Below are positions 17,376-26,532 of a DNA stretch of 64,000 bases, piece after piece. The notes beneath the pieces are model-generated. The model was not told where the DNA came from. It saw only the letters and a program-made list of their open reading frames with translations, and did not search any database. Source of the DNA: Corynebacterium tuberculostearicum. GTDB lineage: Bacteria > Actinomycetota > Actinomycetes > Mycobacteriales > Mycobacteriaceae. The position numbers were made by a program, and so were the translations under genes. Every line of letters starts with the position of its first letter. Position 1 is the first letter of the stretch. Where the stretch lies: assembly GCF_016127015.1 (NCBI RefSeq), contig NZ_CP065972.1, positions 124,001 through 188,000 of the forward strand, read 5' to 3'.

Positions 17376-17623
17376 TACTGCAACACCTGCTTCAGGGCAG
17401 TGATATTGCCGCGGGCTTCCTCTACGTCGCTGGAGGCTAGGCCCACGAGGAAGGCAGTAAGTGGGGCCGCGGGGCGGGAGCGATTATGCGCGACGTCTTT
17501 GGTGAGGTCCAGGATCTCGCGGGTGAGTGCGGTTGCCTCCTGCGGATCAAGGCCGAGGTGACGGGCGGCTTCTTTGAGCCACTCGTGTGCGGATTGGATG
17601 GGGTCCTCGTGTGTTTGGCTCAT
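17375..17623 (-). CDS. Small DUF6457-type protein of the molybdopterin/FdhD neighbourhood
   Basis: 82 residues from the ATG at 17623 (third codon of the longer reading), because AAGGAG sits 6 bases before it and directly abuts the earlier ATG. The sequence is all helical: SAHEWLKEAARHLGL, then TREILDLTKDVAHNRSRPAAPLTAFLVGLA. The RPAAPLTAFLVGLA block is typical of small proteins encoded beside fdhD or mobA in actinobacteria. It is coupled to fdhD through a TAATG overlap. Biochemical role unknown. Confidence 0.72.
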   Translation of the reverse strand: MSQTHEDPIQSAHEWLKEAARHLGLDPQEATALTREILDLTKDVAHNRSRPAAPLTAFLVGLASSDVEEARGNITALKQVLQ

Positions 17624-17978
17624 CACCATCTCCTTATTTACGTTCGTGCTGGTCTCGACTCTAATGAAGGTGCCAGACTATTTGGAAAACCGCAGGTTAT
17701 GGCGTAGTATGGTACCTCGTGCTTGCGCCGAGGTTTCGGCGTGCCTCAATCATTGCGAATTTTGGCGCGCTGAGCTGCAGAAAGCGCCGAGCCGATGCAA
17801 GAACTGAACATCAACTTTGTTGTAGGCCCCTCGCCGTAGATAGCGGACCGTTGTCTGAATCAAAGGGTGGCGAGCGCCTTACGGTATTGAACGTAGGGAG
17901 CGTGAGTAGCCCGAAATCACACGGAGAACGCTTTGGTGAGCACGGGAACCGCAACGAGAAAGGTACACGGTCACTCAT
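17624..17978 (+). promoter_or_regulatory. Promoter and long leader of the rpsH (spc) operon
   Basis: A well-spaced promoter is visible: TTGGAA (17682-17687), 17 bases, TAGTAT (17705-17710). Transcription would start near 17717, giving a leader of about 260 bases before rpsH. The leader holds no convincing ORF and several GC-rich complementary tracts. A leader this long suggests post-transcriptional control by a ribosomal protein, but no known motif is recognised. Confidence 0.6.
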
Positions 17979-18362
17979 ATGACTATGACTGATCCTATTG
18001 CCGACATGCTGTCGCGCGTGCGCAACGCAAGTAATGCGCACCATGACACCGTGTCGATGCCTACCTCCAAGCTGAAGGCAAACATTGCCGACATCTTGAA
18101 GCAGGAAGGCTACATCGCTGACTACACCGTCGAGGGTCACACCCTGTCCCTCGAGCTGAAGTACAACAACCGCGAGCGCTCCCTGTCTGGCCTGCGTCGC
18201 GTGTCTAAGCCGGGTCTGCGTGTGTACGCAAAGTCCACCGAACTGCCACAGGTCTTGGGCGGCCTGGGCGTGGCTATCATTTCCACGTCCCACGGCGTGC
18301 TGACTGACCGTCAGGCTGAGGAGAAGGGCGTAGGCGGAGAAGTTCTCGCCTACGTCTGGTAA
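17979..18362 (+). CDS. rpsH: 30S ribosomal protein S8
   Basis: 127 residues, starting [17 protein letters not shown] as in actinobacterial S8. Further landmarks are [22 protein letters not shown] and the terminal [11 protein letters not shown]8 binds the central domain of 16S rRNA and in E. coli represses the spc operon translationally. First gene of rpsH-rplF-rplR-rpsE-rpmD-rplO. No rpsN precedes it. Confidence 0.97.
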   Translation: MTMTDPIADMLSRVRNASNAHHDTVSMPTSKLKANIADILKQEGYIADYTVEGHTLSLELKYNNRERSLSGLRRVSKPGLRVYAKSTELPQVLGGLGVAIISTSHGVLTDRQAEEKGVGGEVLAYVW

Positions 18363-18377
18363 AGGGAGGTTTGACAC

Positions 18378-18914
18378 ATGTCTCGAGTCGGTCTAGCACC
18401 AATCGCCGTACCGAACGGCGTCGAAATCAAGATCAACGGCCAAGACGTTGAGGTGAAGGGCCCTAAGGGCACCCAGAGCGTTAACATTCCAGAGCCTATC
18501 GCCATCAACCTGGAAGACGGCGTCCTGTCCGTCTCCCGTCCTGATGACCACCGCAAGCACCGTGCTCTGCACGGTCTGTCCCGCTCCCTGCTGAACAACG
18601 CCGTTGTTGGCGTGACCGAGGGCTACACCATCAAGATGGAAATCTTCGGTGTTGGCTACCGTGTTCAGCAGAAGGGTAAGGACCTGGAATTCAGCCTGGG
18701 CTACTCCCACCCGATCCTCATCGAGGCTCCGGAGGGAATTACCTTCGCAGTGGACGGCGCAACCAAGCTGTCCATTACCGGTATTGACAAGCAACTAGTC
18801 GGACAGATCGCCGCTAATATCCGTCGTCTGCGTAAGGACGATCCTTACAAGGGCAAGGGTATTCGCTACGAGGGCGAGCAGATCCGTCGCAAGGTCGGAA
18901 AGACGGGTAAGTAA
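18378..18914 (+). CDS. rplF: 50S ribosomal protein L6
   Basis: 178 residues, the family length. [19 protein letters not shown], then KGPKGTQS, and the C-terminal signature [20 protein letters not shown]. The two similar alpha/beta domains bind near the sarcin-ricin loop. GGGAGG lies 11 bases upstream of the ATG. Confidence 0.97.
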   Translation: MSRVGLAPIAVPNGVEIKINGQDVEVKGPKGTQSVNIPEPIAINLEDGVLSVSRPDDHRKHRALHGLSRSLLNNAVVGVTEGYTIKMEIFGVGYRVQQKGKDLEFSLGYSHPILIEAPEGITFAVDGATKLSITGIDKQLVGQIAANIRRLRKDDPYKGKGIRYEGEQIRRKVGKTGK

Positions 18915-18917
18915 GCA

Positions 18918-19319
18918 ATGGCAAACACTGAAAACACCAAGCGCACTCCAGTCGGCAAGGACATTTCCTCTCGTCGTCGCGAAGCACGCGCACGCCGTCA
19001 CTTCCGTATCCGTAAGACTCTGCGTGGCACCCCTGAAGCACCGCGTCTGGTTCTTCACCGCTCCTCCCGTCACATGCACGTGCAGGTCATCGACGACCTG
19101 GCAGGCCACACCCTGGTCTCCGCATCCTCCATGGAGGCGGACGTTCGTGCACTCGAGGGCGATAAGAAGGCCAAGGCTGCCAAGGTAGGCGAGTTGGTTG
19201 CCGAGCGCGCTAAGGCCGCTGGCATCGAGCACGTCGTATTTGACCGCGCAGGCTACAAGTACCACGGCCGCGTCGCTGCGCTGGCTGACGCCGCACGTGA
19301 AGGTGGTCTGAAGTTCTAA
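18918..19319 (+). CDS. rplR: 50S ribosomal protein L18
   Basis: 133 residues. A variable N-terminus is followed by [27 protein letters not shown] and the C-terminal [29 protein letters not shown]18 binds 5S rRNA with L5. It starts 3 bases after rplF; a 40-base gap to rpsE holds AAGGAA as the rpsE ribosome site. Confidence 0.97.
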   Translation: MANTENTKRTPVGKDISSRRREARARRHFRIRKTLRGTPEAPRLVLHRSSRHMHVQVIDDLAGHTLVSASSMEADVRALEGDKKAKAAKVGELVAERAKAAGIEHVVFDRAGYKYHGRVAALADAAREGGLKF

Positions 19320-19359
19320 TGATCATCGTCAACGGAAACATCAACGGAAGGAACGCCTA

Positions 19360-19983
19360 ATGTCGGACCGTGAACAGCGTGACGGCGGACGCTCCGCCGA
19401 GAACAACAAGAACAACCGCGGTGGCAACGGCCGCCGCAACGATCGTCGTAACCACCAGGACAACGAGCGCGATAAGTACATCGAGCGCGTTGTGACCATC
19501 AACCGCGTCTCCAAGACCGTTAAGGGTGGCCGCAATATGTCCTTCACCGCCCTCGTCGTCGTAGGTGACGGCCAGGGTCAGGTTGGCGTTGGCTACGGCA
19601 AGGCCAAGGAAGTCCCAGCCGCAATCCAGAAGGGTGCTGAAGAGGCTCGCAAGAACTTCTTCCGCGTTCCGATGATTGCCGGCACCATCACCCACCCGGT
19701 TGAGGGTCGCGACGCAGCTGGCATCGTCATGATGAAGCCTGCCGCACCTGGTACCGGTGTTATCGCTGGTGGTGCTGCTCGTCCAGTGCTCGAATGCGCT
19801 GGCGTGCAGGACATCCTGTCGAAGTCCCTGGGCTCCGACAATGCACTCAACGTCGTCCGCGCTACCGTGGACGGCCTCAAGCAGCTGGTCCGCCCTGAAG
19901 AGGTTGCCGCACGTCGTGGCAAGTCCATCGAAGAGGTCACCCCGGCCCGTATGCTGCGCAAGCGCGCAGGTCAGGAGGCATAA
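19360..19983 (+). CDS. rpsE: 30S ribosomal protein S5
   Basis: 207 residues. An Asn/Arg/Gly-rich N-terminal extension (1-38) is typical of actinobacteria. The S5 double-stranded RNA-binding domain ([28 protein letters not shown]) and the C-terminal domain ([39 protein letters not shown]) follow. S5 maintains decoding accuracy at the mRNA entry channel. Confidence 0.97.
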   Translation: MSDREQRDGGRSAENNKNNRGGNGRRNDRRNHQDNERDKYIERVVTINRVSKTVKGGRNMSFTALVVVGDGQGQVGVGYGKAKEVPAAIQKGAEEARKNFFRVPMIAGTITHPVEGRDAAGIVMMKPAAPGTGVIAGGAARPVLECAGVQDILSKSLGSDNALNVVRATVDGLKQLVRPEEVAARRGKSIEEVTPARMLRKRAGQEA

Positions 19984-19986
19984 GCA

Positions 19987-20172
19987 ATGGCTCTGAAGAT
20001 TACACAGGTAAAGGGCCTGGTGGGCACCAAGCCGAATCACCGCAAGAACATTGAGGCTCTTGGTCTCAAGCGCATCGGTCAGTCCGTAGTTAAGCAGGAC
20101 ACCCCGATCGTTCGCGGTATGGTTCACAAGGTTCGCCACCTGGTCACCGTCGAAGAAGTGGCAGGGGAGTAA
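19987..20172 (+). CDS. rpmD: 50S ribosomal protein L30
   Basis: 61 residues, the normal length. The sequence [33 protein letters not shown] matches the L30 alpha/beta fold. It starts 3 bases after rpsE with AGGAGG directly upstream and is followed 3 bases later by rplO. Confidence 0.97.
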   Translation: MALKITQVKGLVGTKPNHRKNIEALGLKRIGQSVVKQDTPIVRGMVHKVRHLVTVEEVAGE

Positions 20173-20175
20173 ACC

Positions 20176-20622
20176 ATGGCTGATATCATCAAGCTGCACG
20201 ATCTGCGCCCAACCGCAGGAGCAAACAAGCCTAAGACCCGCGTCGGCCGCGGTGAGGCATCCAAGGGTAAGACCGCTGGTCGCGGTACCAAGGGTACCGG
20301 TGCTCGTAAGCAGGTTTCCGCTGCTTTCGAGGGTGGCCAGATGCCGATCCACATGCGTCTGCCTAAGCTGAAGGGCTTCAAGAACCCGAACCATGTTGAG
20401 TACCAGGTAGTTAACGTTGCTGACCTGGCTGAGAAGTTCGCAGATGGCGGCGACATCACCGTTGCTGACATCGCAGCTGCTGGCTTGGTCCGCGCTAATA
20501 AGCCGGTCAAGGTTCTGGGCAACGGCGACATCAACGTTAAGTTGAACGTCACCGCTGACAAGTTCTCCAAGTCTGCTGTTGAGAAGATCGAGGCTGCTGG
20601 CGGTTCCGCCAACACCAAGTAA
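20176..20622 (+). CDS. rplO: 50S ribosomal protein L15
   Basis: 148 residues. [36 protein letters not shown] is the extended, basic L15 N-terminus that threads into 23S rRNA, and [15 protein letters not shown] lies in the C-terminal domain. In many bacteria secY follows directly; here a terminator and a 4-kb insertion separate them. Confidence 0.97.
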   Translation: MADIIKLHDLRPTAGANKPKTRVGRGEASKGKTAGRGTKGTGARKQVSAAFEGGQMPIHMRLPKLKGFKNPNHVEYQVVNVADLAEKFADGGDITVADIAAAGLVRANKPVKVLGNGDINVKLNVTADKFSKSAVEKIEAAGGSANTK

Positions 20623-20641
20623 TCTCCTCTAGGTAGATTTC

Positions 20642-20678
20642 ATCCCCCTCTCCGCACACGCGGGGCAGGGGGATTTTA
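20642..20678 (+). terminator. Terminator after rplO
   Basis: ATCCCCCT (20642-20649) pairs with AGGGGGAT (20667-20674) with an inner CCGC/GCGG, and TTTT follows. It lies 19 bases past the rplO stop. Confidence 0.88.
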
Positions 20679-20835
20679 CAGTTTTGGCAGGGGGTTGTTT
20701 ATGCGGGCGCTGGCATGAAGTCTGGCGGGATGGCCTATGCCAGCAATTGGCGTTGGAAATGGTTGACAGGAAACCGTTATTAATAAATAAGCTTGCGGAT
20801 ATAGAAATTTATATTCATGAATGTTACAGTCATCC

Positions 20836-20854
20836 TTAGTTGATAATCATCTAA
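20836..20854. promoter_or_regulatory. 19-bp palindromic operator candidate upstream of the small secreted protein
   Basis: TTAGTTGATAATCATCTAA is a near-perfect dyad (16 of 19 positions symmetric) placed just before the ribosome site AAGGAG. It shares the TTAG/CTAA ends of a DtxR box (12/19 to consensus) and a GATAATCATC centre that looks more like Zur boxes. The region upstream is AT-rich with TTGACA at 20763-20768 but without a well-spaced -10. Confidence 0.5.
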
Positions 20855-20870
20855 CGTTAAGGAGACTCTT

Positions 20871-21359
20871 ATGTCGTCTATTTCTTCCCTGCTCGCTACT
20901 GCAATCGCAGCCATCATGCCGTTCGCTGGTTCCACCGGACCCGTTGATGCCCAAGACCAGCTGTCCCAGCCGGAGCCTGCTGAGACCGCCCAGACCGCAC
21001 CAGACGAGGCTGGTGAGCAGCCCGCTCAGGACCAGCAGCCGGGTGCGCACGCTGAAAAGGGCCGTATCACCGGTGACAAGGAAGATGTCATCAACGGTGA
21101 GGGGGAAGGTGCCGATGAGGTTGATCCTGGCTTCAATGGCGGCAACCTGCAAACCGGCAAGCTGGCCGTGCAGCGCGAGCTGGCCCTAGCTACCCAGGAG
21201 GTCGGCCACGAGTTCATGAACATTGAGTTCAAGGATGAGCACTCCGCCCACCTGACCTTCCCGGAGACCTATAATCCGGACAAGGATGAGGCGGCCGTGC
21301 AGCGGGTCATGGACGCGTTGAAGATCAACGGATACGACAACATCACCGCTGCATACTAA
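20871..21359 (+). CDS. Small secreted acidic protein of unknown function
   Basis: 162 residues. A short signal peptide (SSLLATAIAAIMPFAGS) probably ends at VDA-QD near residue 28. A low-complexity Glu/Gln/Pro/Ala stretch (30-60) precedes a folded-looking C-terminal half (LQTGKLAVQRELALATQEV, HLTFPETYNPDKDEAAVQRVMDALKINGYDNITAAY). No Cys and no membrane segment. TAAGGAG lies 7 bases before the ATG. Stands alone between two terminators with a palindrome in its promoter region, so it is probably metal- or stress-regulated. I recognise no family. Confidence 0.75.
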   Translation: MSSISSLLATAIAAIMPFAGSTGPVDAQDQLSQPEPAETAQTAPDEAGEQPAQDQQPGAHAEKGRITGDKEDVINGEGEGADEVDPGFNGGNLQTGKLAVQRELALATQEVGHEFMNIEFKDEHSAHLTFPETYNPDKDEAAVQRVMDALKINGYDNITAAY

Positions 21360-21387
21360 AGCGCTAACGTCCAGATTTAGGGTACAA

Positions 21388-21434
21388 GAAAAGGGTGGGA
21401 CGCTCGTGGGGGAGCGTGCCACCCTTATATGTTT
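21388..21434. terminator. Bidirectional terminator between the secreted protein and the branched-lipid pair
   Basis: A 15-bp stem with one mismatch (21391-21405 with 21412-21426) separates the convergent genes. GTTTT follows on the plus strand and a T-run follows on the minus strand (complement of AAGAAAA). Confidence 0.85.
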
Positions 21435-21464
21435 TCCATACCGGTCTAGGGGCCGGGGAGGGGG

Positions 21465-22967
21465 CTAGGCCTCGTCCACGGTCTTTTCGTATAGGCCGGG
21501 GAAGCGGTCATCCGGATCGGTGACTGCCTTAATGGCGGCGGGAAGGCTGCCGCCGTAGAGCTCTTCGAACTTTTCCCGGGAATAAAAGGCCTCGGAGTAG
21601 AGGGACTTGTGCCCGCCTAGCTCGTTGACCTTGGATTCGATAACTTTGTTGAAGGCGCCATTATTCGGCGCGGATGGATCGACGTGGTCGCCGTCCACGC
21701 CGGACCAGAAGCCGACGTTCACCCAAGTCTGTCCGGGACGAAGGGGGTAGAGGGGCCATGGGTCGCCGGAGTCAGAGGCAATGTCGCCGGTGCCTACGAG
21801 CCCGTCCACGCCATCGCGCAGACGGATGGGGCACAGCCACACCGGTTGAATATCGGAGGCGTTAAAGAACCAGTGGAGGAATTCCGGCAGGTTCTCCGGT
21901 GTGACCTCAATATCCTGCACCACGCGCTCGGCGCGCGGCTTGCCGTGCGGCTTTTTGATGAAGTTATATTCCAGCTCGTACTTGCGGTCGAGGCGGACCA
22001 GCTTCCAGTAGAAAGAGCTGCGGCGAAGCTCGCGCGGCCACACCTTACGCACCTTCGGGTTCTGCGCACCAAAAGCGCGCGAGCACCAGAACCAGTCGGT
22101 ATCCCAGCGCCAGATGTAATCGCGGATGGTGAGGCGATCGCGGCGGATGCCAGAGGCGTGCTGCAGGCTGCGGTAGTAAATCTTGTCCCGCGTGTAATCG
22201 GAGGTTGGACCCTCTTCATCGGTAAAGCGGGCGAAGACAAGGTAGGCCTCGTCCTCGGAGAAGACCACGCCGTCGAGGCCGTGTACCGGCTCGCCGCGGT
22301 GGGTGTGGGAAGAGGCGACGTCGGCAAGCACGCGGCTGGCATCCTCCACGGTGTGGAAACGCTCCTCGCGCAGCTCTACATAGGCGGGCACGGGTTCCAG
22401 CTCAATCTTGAGGCGCACCGCGTAGCCCAGCGAGCCATAAGAGTTAGGGAAGAGGCGGAAGAGATCCACATTCTCCTCGCGGGAGCAGGTGAGAATCTCG
22501 CCGGTGCCGGTGAGGACATCCATCTCCAACACGGATTCGTGCGGGAGACCATTGCGGAAGCTGGTGGATTCCACGCCCATGCCGGTGACCGCACCGCCCA
22601 AAGTAATGGTCTTGAGCTGCGGTACAACAAAGGGCATCAGGCCATGAGGAAGGGTGGCATCGACGAGGTCCTCATAGGTGCACATGCCCTGCACATCGGC
22701 CGTGCGGGCAACTGGATCGACCTCAATGACGCCGCTAAGGCCGGATACATCGAGGCCTTCCTGCTCCTCGCTGCGGCTACGGAAGAGATTGGAGGACTTC
22801 TTGGCGAGGCGCACGCGTTTTTCGGCCGGGACAGCACGGAAGCTCGCCAGCAGCTTGTCGACGCCCTCTTGGTGCGCCGTCCATCCCACCGGCTCAATGG
22901 GCATGGCATCCACCGGCCGCGGCTGGGCAGCGGCGAGGCGTTGGCGCAGATTATCAATGAGAGTCAT
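21465..22967 (-). CDS. FAD-binding oxidoreductase, probably the reductase of 10-methyl branched fatty acid synthesis (TmsA/BfaA type)
   Basis: 500 residues. The PCMH-type FAD-binding domain lies at about 60-230, with VVPQLKTITLGGAVTGMGVESTSFRNG and NSYGSLGYAVRLKIEL. The C-terminal part resembles DHCR24-like flavoenzymes (FWCSRAFGAQNPKVRKVW, TWVNVGFW). Its gene starts 12 bases after the methyltransferase stop with AAGGAGG upstream, so the two are one operon. The family pair converts oleoyl chains to 10-methylene and then 10-methylstearoyl lipids; this enzyme would do the reduction. That role is inferred from the pairing. Confidence 0.78.
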   Translation of the reverse strand: MTLIDNLRQRLAAAQPRPVDAMPIEPVGWTAHQEGVDKLLASFRAVPAEKRVRLAKKSSNLFRSRSEEQEGLDVSGLSGVIEVDPVARTADVQGMCTYEDLVDATLPHGLMPFVVPQLKTITLGGAVTGMGVESTSFRNGLPHESVLEMDVLTGTGEILTCSREENVDLFRLFPNSYGSLGYAVRLKIELEPVPAYVELREERFHTVEDASRVLADVASSHTHRGEPVHGLDGVVFSEDEAYLVFARFTDEEGPTSDYTRDKIYYRSLQHASGIRRDRLTIRDYIWRWDTDWFWCSRAFGAQNPKVRKVWPRELRRSSFYWKLVRLDRKYELEYNFIKKPHGKPRAERVVQDIEVTPENLPEFLHWFFNASDIQPVWLCPIRLRDGVDGLVGTGDIASDSGDPWPLYPLRPGQTWVNVGFWSGVDGDHVDPSAPNNGAFNKVIESKVNELGGHKSLYSEAFYSREKFEELYGGSLPAAIKAVTDPDDRFPGLYEKTVDEA

Positions 22968-22979
22968 AGCAACCCCTCC

Positions 22980-24287
22980 TTAAAAGCGGCTATCTTCCCA
23001 CCAGCGGCGCTCAGGCACACCGGCGCGGGAGCCGGCCTCGCCCAGCTTTACGCCGAGGAAGTGATAAAGGTTGATGATATTTCGCTCAAAGCCCCATTCG
23101 GATCCGGCCATATAAATGCCGTACAGGCGGGCGGTTGGCAGGCCCACGGTGGCGCAGGCCTCATCCCAATTGTCCTTCAGGTTCTCGCACCAATCGTGCA
23201 GCGTGCGCATGTAATCAAAGCGCAGAGACTCGGTGTGGATGACTTCGAAGCCATTGTCTTGCATCGCCTTGGTGACATTGCCGGAACCGGTGAGCTCGCC
23301 GTCCGGGAAGATATAGCGGTCAATGAAGCCGCCCTTGGGAGTCTTGTGGTTATCCGGGTAGGTGATGTTGTGGTTGAGCATCAAGCCGCCGACCTTCAAT
23401 TTGCCGTGGAGGAACCTGAAGAAGTCGTTGTAGTTCTTCACACCAATGTGCTCGATAATGCCGATGGCGGAGATAGCATCGAAGCCCTCTTCGGTGATAT
23501 CGCGGTAGTCCGTGAAGCGGACTTCCGCCAAGTCTTGGAGGCCTTCCTCCTCAATCTTGCGCTGGCCCCACTCGGCCTGTTCCTTGGACAAGGTGACGCC
23601 GATGGACTTCACGCCGCGGCGCGCCGCGTAGCGCACCATACCGCCCCAGCCGCAGCCCACATCCAAGTGGCGGTCGCCCTCTTTGAGGCGGAGTTTGTCA
23701 AAGATGAGGCGGTACTTATTTTCCTGCGCTTCCTCTAGCGTGGCGTCCGGGGAGGGGTAGTAGGCGCAGGTATAGGTCATTGAATCGCCCAAGAAGAGCT
23801 CGTAGAAATCATTGCCTACGTCGTAGTGATCAGAAATGACATCGGCATCGCGCTGTTTCGAGTGCTTGGATAGGCCGTCGTGTAGCTTGCGGCGCAGCCA
23901 TGAAGCGCGCTCCACCTCGGGGACCGGCTGGATCTGGAAGGCGCCCATGGACGCCAGCGAGCGCACCACGCGTGCCAGTGTCTTCGCGTCCGGCTTTTGG
24001 AATTTGTCATACATGGCATGCAGCGCGTCAAAAATGCCATAGGGGTGGGCCGGGTGATCGCCATGCACCGTGATGCCGTCCGTGACATATGCACGCGCAA
24101 AACCCACATCGCCGGGATGGGTGGCAATAAAAGAGAGGCCCTCAAGGCTATTAATAGTCACCTTGTACTGGGAGTCTTCCGGTCCGGTTGCGGACCCGTC
24201 GAAGGCCTCCCAGCGGAAGGGGTTGGGGCTAGGGACAAAAACGTCGATGATCTCAGCAACGGTCATCGGCGTGAATTTCTTGCTCAT
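22980..24287 (-). CDS. SAM-dependent fatty-acid methyltransferase, cyclopropane-synthase family (TmsB/BfaB type)
   Basis: 435 residues. An N-terminal extension domain (1-140) is followed by the CFA-synthase core: ISDHYDVGNDFYELFLGDSMTYTCAYY, the SAM motif LDVGCGWGG (about residue 215), and IGVTLSKEQAEW. The usual bicarbonate-site Glu and His occur in ISAIGIIEHIG. This family adds a methylene to the double bond of phospholipid oleoyl chains. With the FAD reductase downstream, tuberculostearate formation is more likely than cyclopropanation. First gene of the pair; the ribosome site AGAAG is weak. Confidence 0.82.
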   Translation of the reverse strand: MSKKFTPMTVAEIIDVFVPSPNPFRWEAFDGSATGPEDSQYKVTINSLEGLSFIATHPGDVGFARAYVTDGITVHGDHPAHPYGIFDALHAMYDKFQKPDAKTLARVVRSLASMGAFQIQPVPEVERASWLRRKLHDGLSKHSKQRDADVISDHYDVGNDFYELFLGDSMTYTCAYYPSPDATLEEAQENKYRLIFDKLRLKEGDRHLDVGCGWGGMVRYAARRGVKSIGVTLSKEQAEWGQRKIEEEGLQDLAEVRFTDYRDITEEGFDAISAIGIIEHIGVKNYNDFFRFLHGKLKVGGLMLNHNITYPDNHKTPKGGFIDRYIFPDGELTGSGNVTKAMQDNGFEVIHTESLRFDYMRTLHDWCENLKDNWDEACATVGLPTARLYGIYMAGSEWGFERNIINLYHFLGVKLGEAGSRAGVPERRWWEDSRF

Positions 24288-24659
24288 AAGTACTTCTTTC
24301 GAAATATTAGGTTCACACCAATAACGGCCTCGTGGCGCAGGGACCCGCGAGGTCGGAGACTAAAAAGGGAATTGCGCGCTGGCAATGCCCCCATGGTAAA
24401 CCCCGCATACAAAAGGTGCGAACGAAGAAGCAATCATGGTCACACTATTGGGGCTTAATGTGGCTATGTGGGGTAAGGCTGGTAGGGTAATGGGGTCATA
24501 AGTGTTCAACCGTCCCTGAAGGAAACCTGAATTTCCCCTAAGCTTTCTGGCTCAGGGGGTGTGGTTTCCTAGGGGTAGATGAGTTTCCACCTCCGTGTGT
24601 GAACGCGAAACCCTCCCTAGATTTCGCGTTCGGCAGCGGTAGGCCAGGAGGATTTTGTA
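24288..24659 (+). promoter_or_regulatory. Intergenic region and structured leader upstream of secY
   Basis: No gene is supported here. Near secY lie two hairpins. The first pairs AGGAAACC (24520-24527) with GGTTTCCT (24563-24570). The second is a perfect 10-bp stem, GAACGCGAAA (24601-24610) with TTTCGCGTTC (24622-24631), with an 11-base loop containing CCTCCC. That loop is complementary to the secY ribosome site AGGAGG at 24646-24651. No T-run follows, so it is not an ordinary terminator. No confident promoter found. Confidence 0.5.
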
Positions 24660-25985
24660 GTGTCCGCCATTGTCCAGGCTTTCAAGGATGCCGACCTACG
24701 TAAGAAGATCATCTTCACCATCGTGATGATCATCGCGTACCGCGTCGGTGCACAGATCCCGTCTCCGGGTGTTGACTATGCGTCTATTGCTGGCCGCTTG
24801 CGCCAGTTGACCGAGCAGTCCGGAGACCTTTACTCCGTGATCAACCTCTTCTCGGGTGGTGCGCTGCTACAGCTGTCGATCTTCGCCATCGGCATCATGC
24901 CGTACATTACGGCGTCGATTATTGTGCAGCTGCTGACCGTGGTCATTCCTCGCTTTGAGGAATTGAAGAAGGAAGGCCAGTCCGGTCAGGCCAAGATGAC
25001 CCAGTACACCCGCTACCTGACCCTCGCATTGGCGCTGCTGCAATCCTCCGGCATCGTCGCGCTGGCAGACCGCGAGCAGCTGCTGGGCCAGGGCGTACCG
25101 GTCTTGGCAGAAGACCGTAACTTCTTCACCCTCATCGTCCTGGTGATCACCATGACCTCCGGTGCCGTACTGGTGATGTGGATGGGCGAGCTTATCACCG
25201 AAAAGGGTATCGGTAACGGCATGTCCCTGCTCATCTTCGCTGGCATTGCAACCCGCCTGCCAACCGATGGTGTAAGCATCCTGCAGAACAATGGTGGACT
25301 CGTCTTCGCCATGGTGGTAGCCGGCTTGGTCATCCTGGTTGTTGGCATTACCTTCATCGAACAGGGCCAGCGCCGCATTCCGGTCCAGTACGCTAAGCGC
25401 ATGGTCGGCCGCCGCCAGTACGGTGGTTCCTCTACCTACCTGCCGCTAAAGGTCAACCAGGCCGGAGTTATCCCGGTCATCTTCGCTTCCTCCCTTATCT
25501 ACATGCCGGTTCTCATTACCCAGATTGTGAACTCTGGCTCCCCCGGTACCCCCGATAACTGGTGGCAGCGCAACGTCATCGCGCACCTGCAGGCACCTTC
25601 CTCCTGGCAGTACATCGTGCTGTACTTCGTCCTGACCATCTTCTTCGCTTATTTCTATGTCTCGGTCCAGTACGATCCGGCAGAGCAGGCGGATAATATG
25701 AAGAAGTACGGCGGCTTTATCCCAGGTATTCGCCCGGGCCGCCCAACCGCGGAGTACCTTGGTTATGTGATGAACCGTCTGCTGTGCGTGGGCGCCCTGT
25801 ACTTGGCACTTATCGCCATCCTGCCGAACATCCTCTTGGACCTCGGCGTAGGCAGAGCCTCCGCCAGCGGCACGTCCGCCTTTGGTGGTACGGCCATCCT
25901 GATTATGGTCTCCGTCGCCTTGACTACGGTCAAGCAGATCGAGTCCCAGCTACTGCAATCCAACTACGAAGGACTACTTAAGTAA
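24660..25985 (+). CDS. secY: Preprotein translocase subunit SecY
   Basis: 441 residues from a GTG at 24660, 8 bases after AGGAGG. Ten membrane helices. Conserved elements are [24 protein letters not shown] (helix 1), the plug-region [35 protein letters not shown] (helix 5), and the cytoplasmic loop [16 protein letters not shown]. It forms the Sec channel for signal peptides such as those on the secreted proteins in this window. Overlaps adk by one base (TAATG). Confidence 0.97.
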   Translation: MSAIVQAFKDADLRKKIIFTIVMIIAYRVGAQIPSPGVDYASIAGRLRQLTEQSGDLYSVINLFSGGALLQLSIFAIGIMPYITASIIVQLLTVVIPRFEELKKEGQSGQAKMTQYTRYLTLALALLQSSGIVALADREQLLGQGVPVLAEDRNFFTLIVLVITMTSGAVLVMWMGELITEKGIGNGMSLLIFAGIATRLPTDGVSILQNNGGLVFAMVVAGLVILVVGITFIEQGQRRIPVQYAKRMVGRRQYGGSSTYLPLKVNQAGVIPVIFASSLIYMPVLITQIVNSGSPGTPDNWWQRNVIAHLQAPSSWQYIVLYFVLTIFFAYFYVSVQYDPAEQADNMKKYGGFIPGIRPGRPTAEYLGYVMNRLLCVGALYLALIAILPNILLDLGVGRASASGTSAFGGTAILIMVSVALTTVKQIESQLLQSNYEGLLK

Positions 25986-26530
25986 TGCGTCTTGTACTTC
26001 TAGGACCTCCCGGTGCCGGCAAGGGCACCCAGGCAGCTATCCTCAGCGAGAAGCTGAACGTTCCGCACATCTCCACCGGCGACCTGTTCCGCGCCAATAT
26101 CGGCGAAGGCACCCCGCTGGGTGTGGAGGCAAAGTCCTACATCGATGCAGGCAAGCTGGTACCTACCGACGTCACCGCCCGCATGGTCGAGGACCGCCTT
26201 AACCAAGATGATGCCAAGAATGGCTTTCTGTTGGACGGCTTCCCGCGTACCACCGAGCAGGCAGACATCCTGGAGGAGCTGCTGACTAAGAAGGGCGAGA
26301 AGCTCGACGGAGTTCTCAACTTCGAGGTCTCCGAGGATGTTGTGGTTGAGCGGATGATGGCCCGTGGCCGCGCCGACGACAACGAGGAGACCATCCGCAC
26401 CCGCCTCGGTGTCTACCGTGAGGAAACCTTCCCGCTTATCGAGCACTACGGCGATGCCATCATCTCCATTAAAGCCGAAGGCACCGTGGAGGAAATCAAT
26501 GCCCGTGCGATGGAAGCACTGGGTAAGTAA
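25985..26530 (+). CDS. adk: Adenylate kinase
   Basis: 181 residues, the short form lacking the long LID zinc insertion, as usual in Actinobacteria. P-loop [12 protein letters not shown] at residues 5-16, AMP-binding ISTGDLFR and DGFPRT, and the LID segment [22 protein letters not shown]. It interconverts 2 ADP with ATP plus AMP. It overlaps secY (TAATG), and map follows after 2 bases. Confidence 0.97.
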   Translation: MRLVLLGPPGAGKGTQAAILSEKLNVPHISTGDLFRANIGEGTPLGVEAKSYIDAGKLVPTDVTARMVEDRLNQDDAKNGFLLDGFPRTTEQADILEELLTKKGEKLDGVLNFEVSEDVVVERMMARGRADDNEETIRTRLGVYREETFPLIEHYGDAIISIKAEGTVEEINARAMEALGK

Positions 26531-26532
26531 GC

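Noticed and set aside
21684..23738. 684-residue plus-strand open frame opposite the lipid-methylation pair
   Set aside because: It runs antisense to two well-supported enzymes with full family motifs; a long antisense frame is expected from codon bias.
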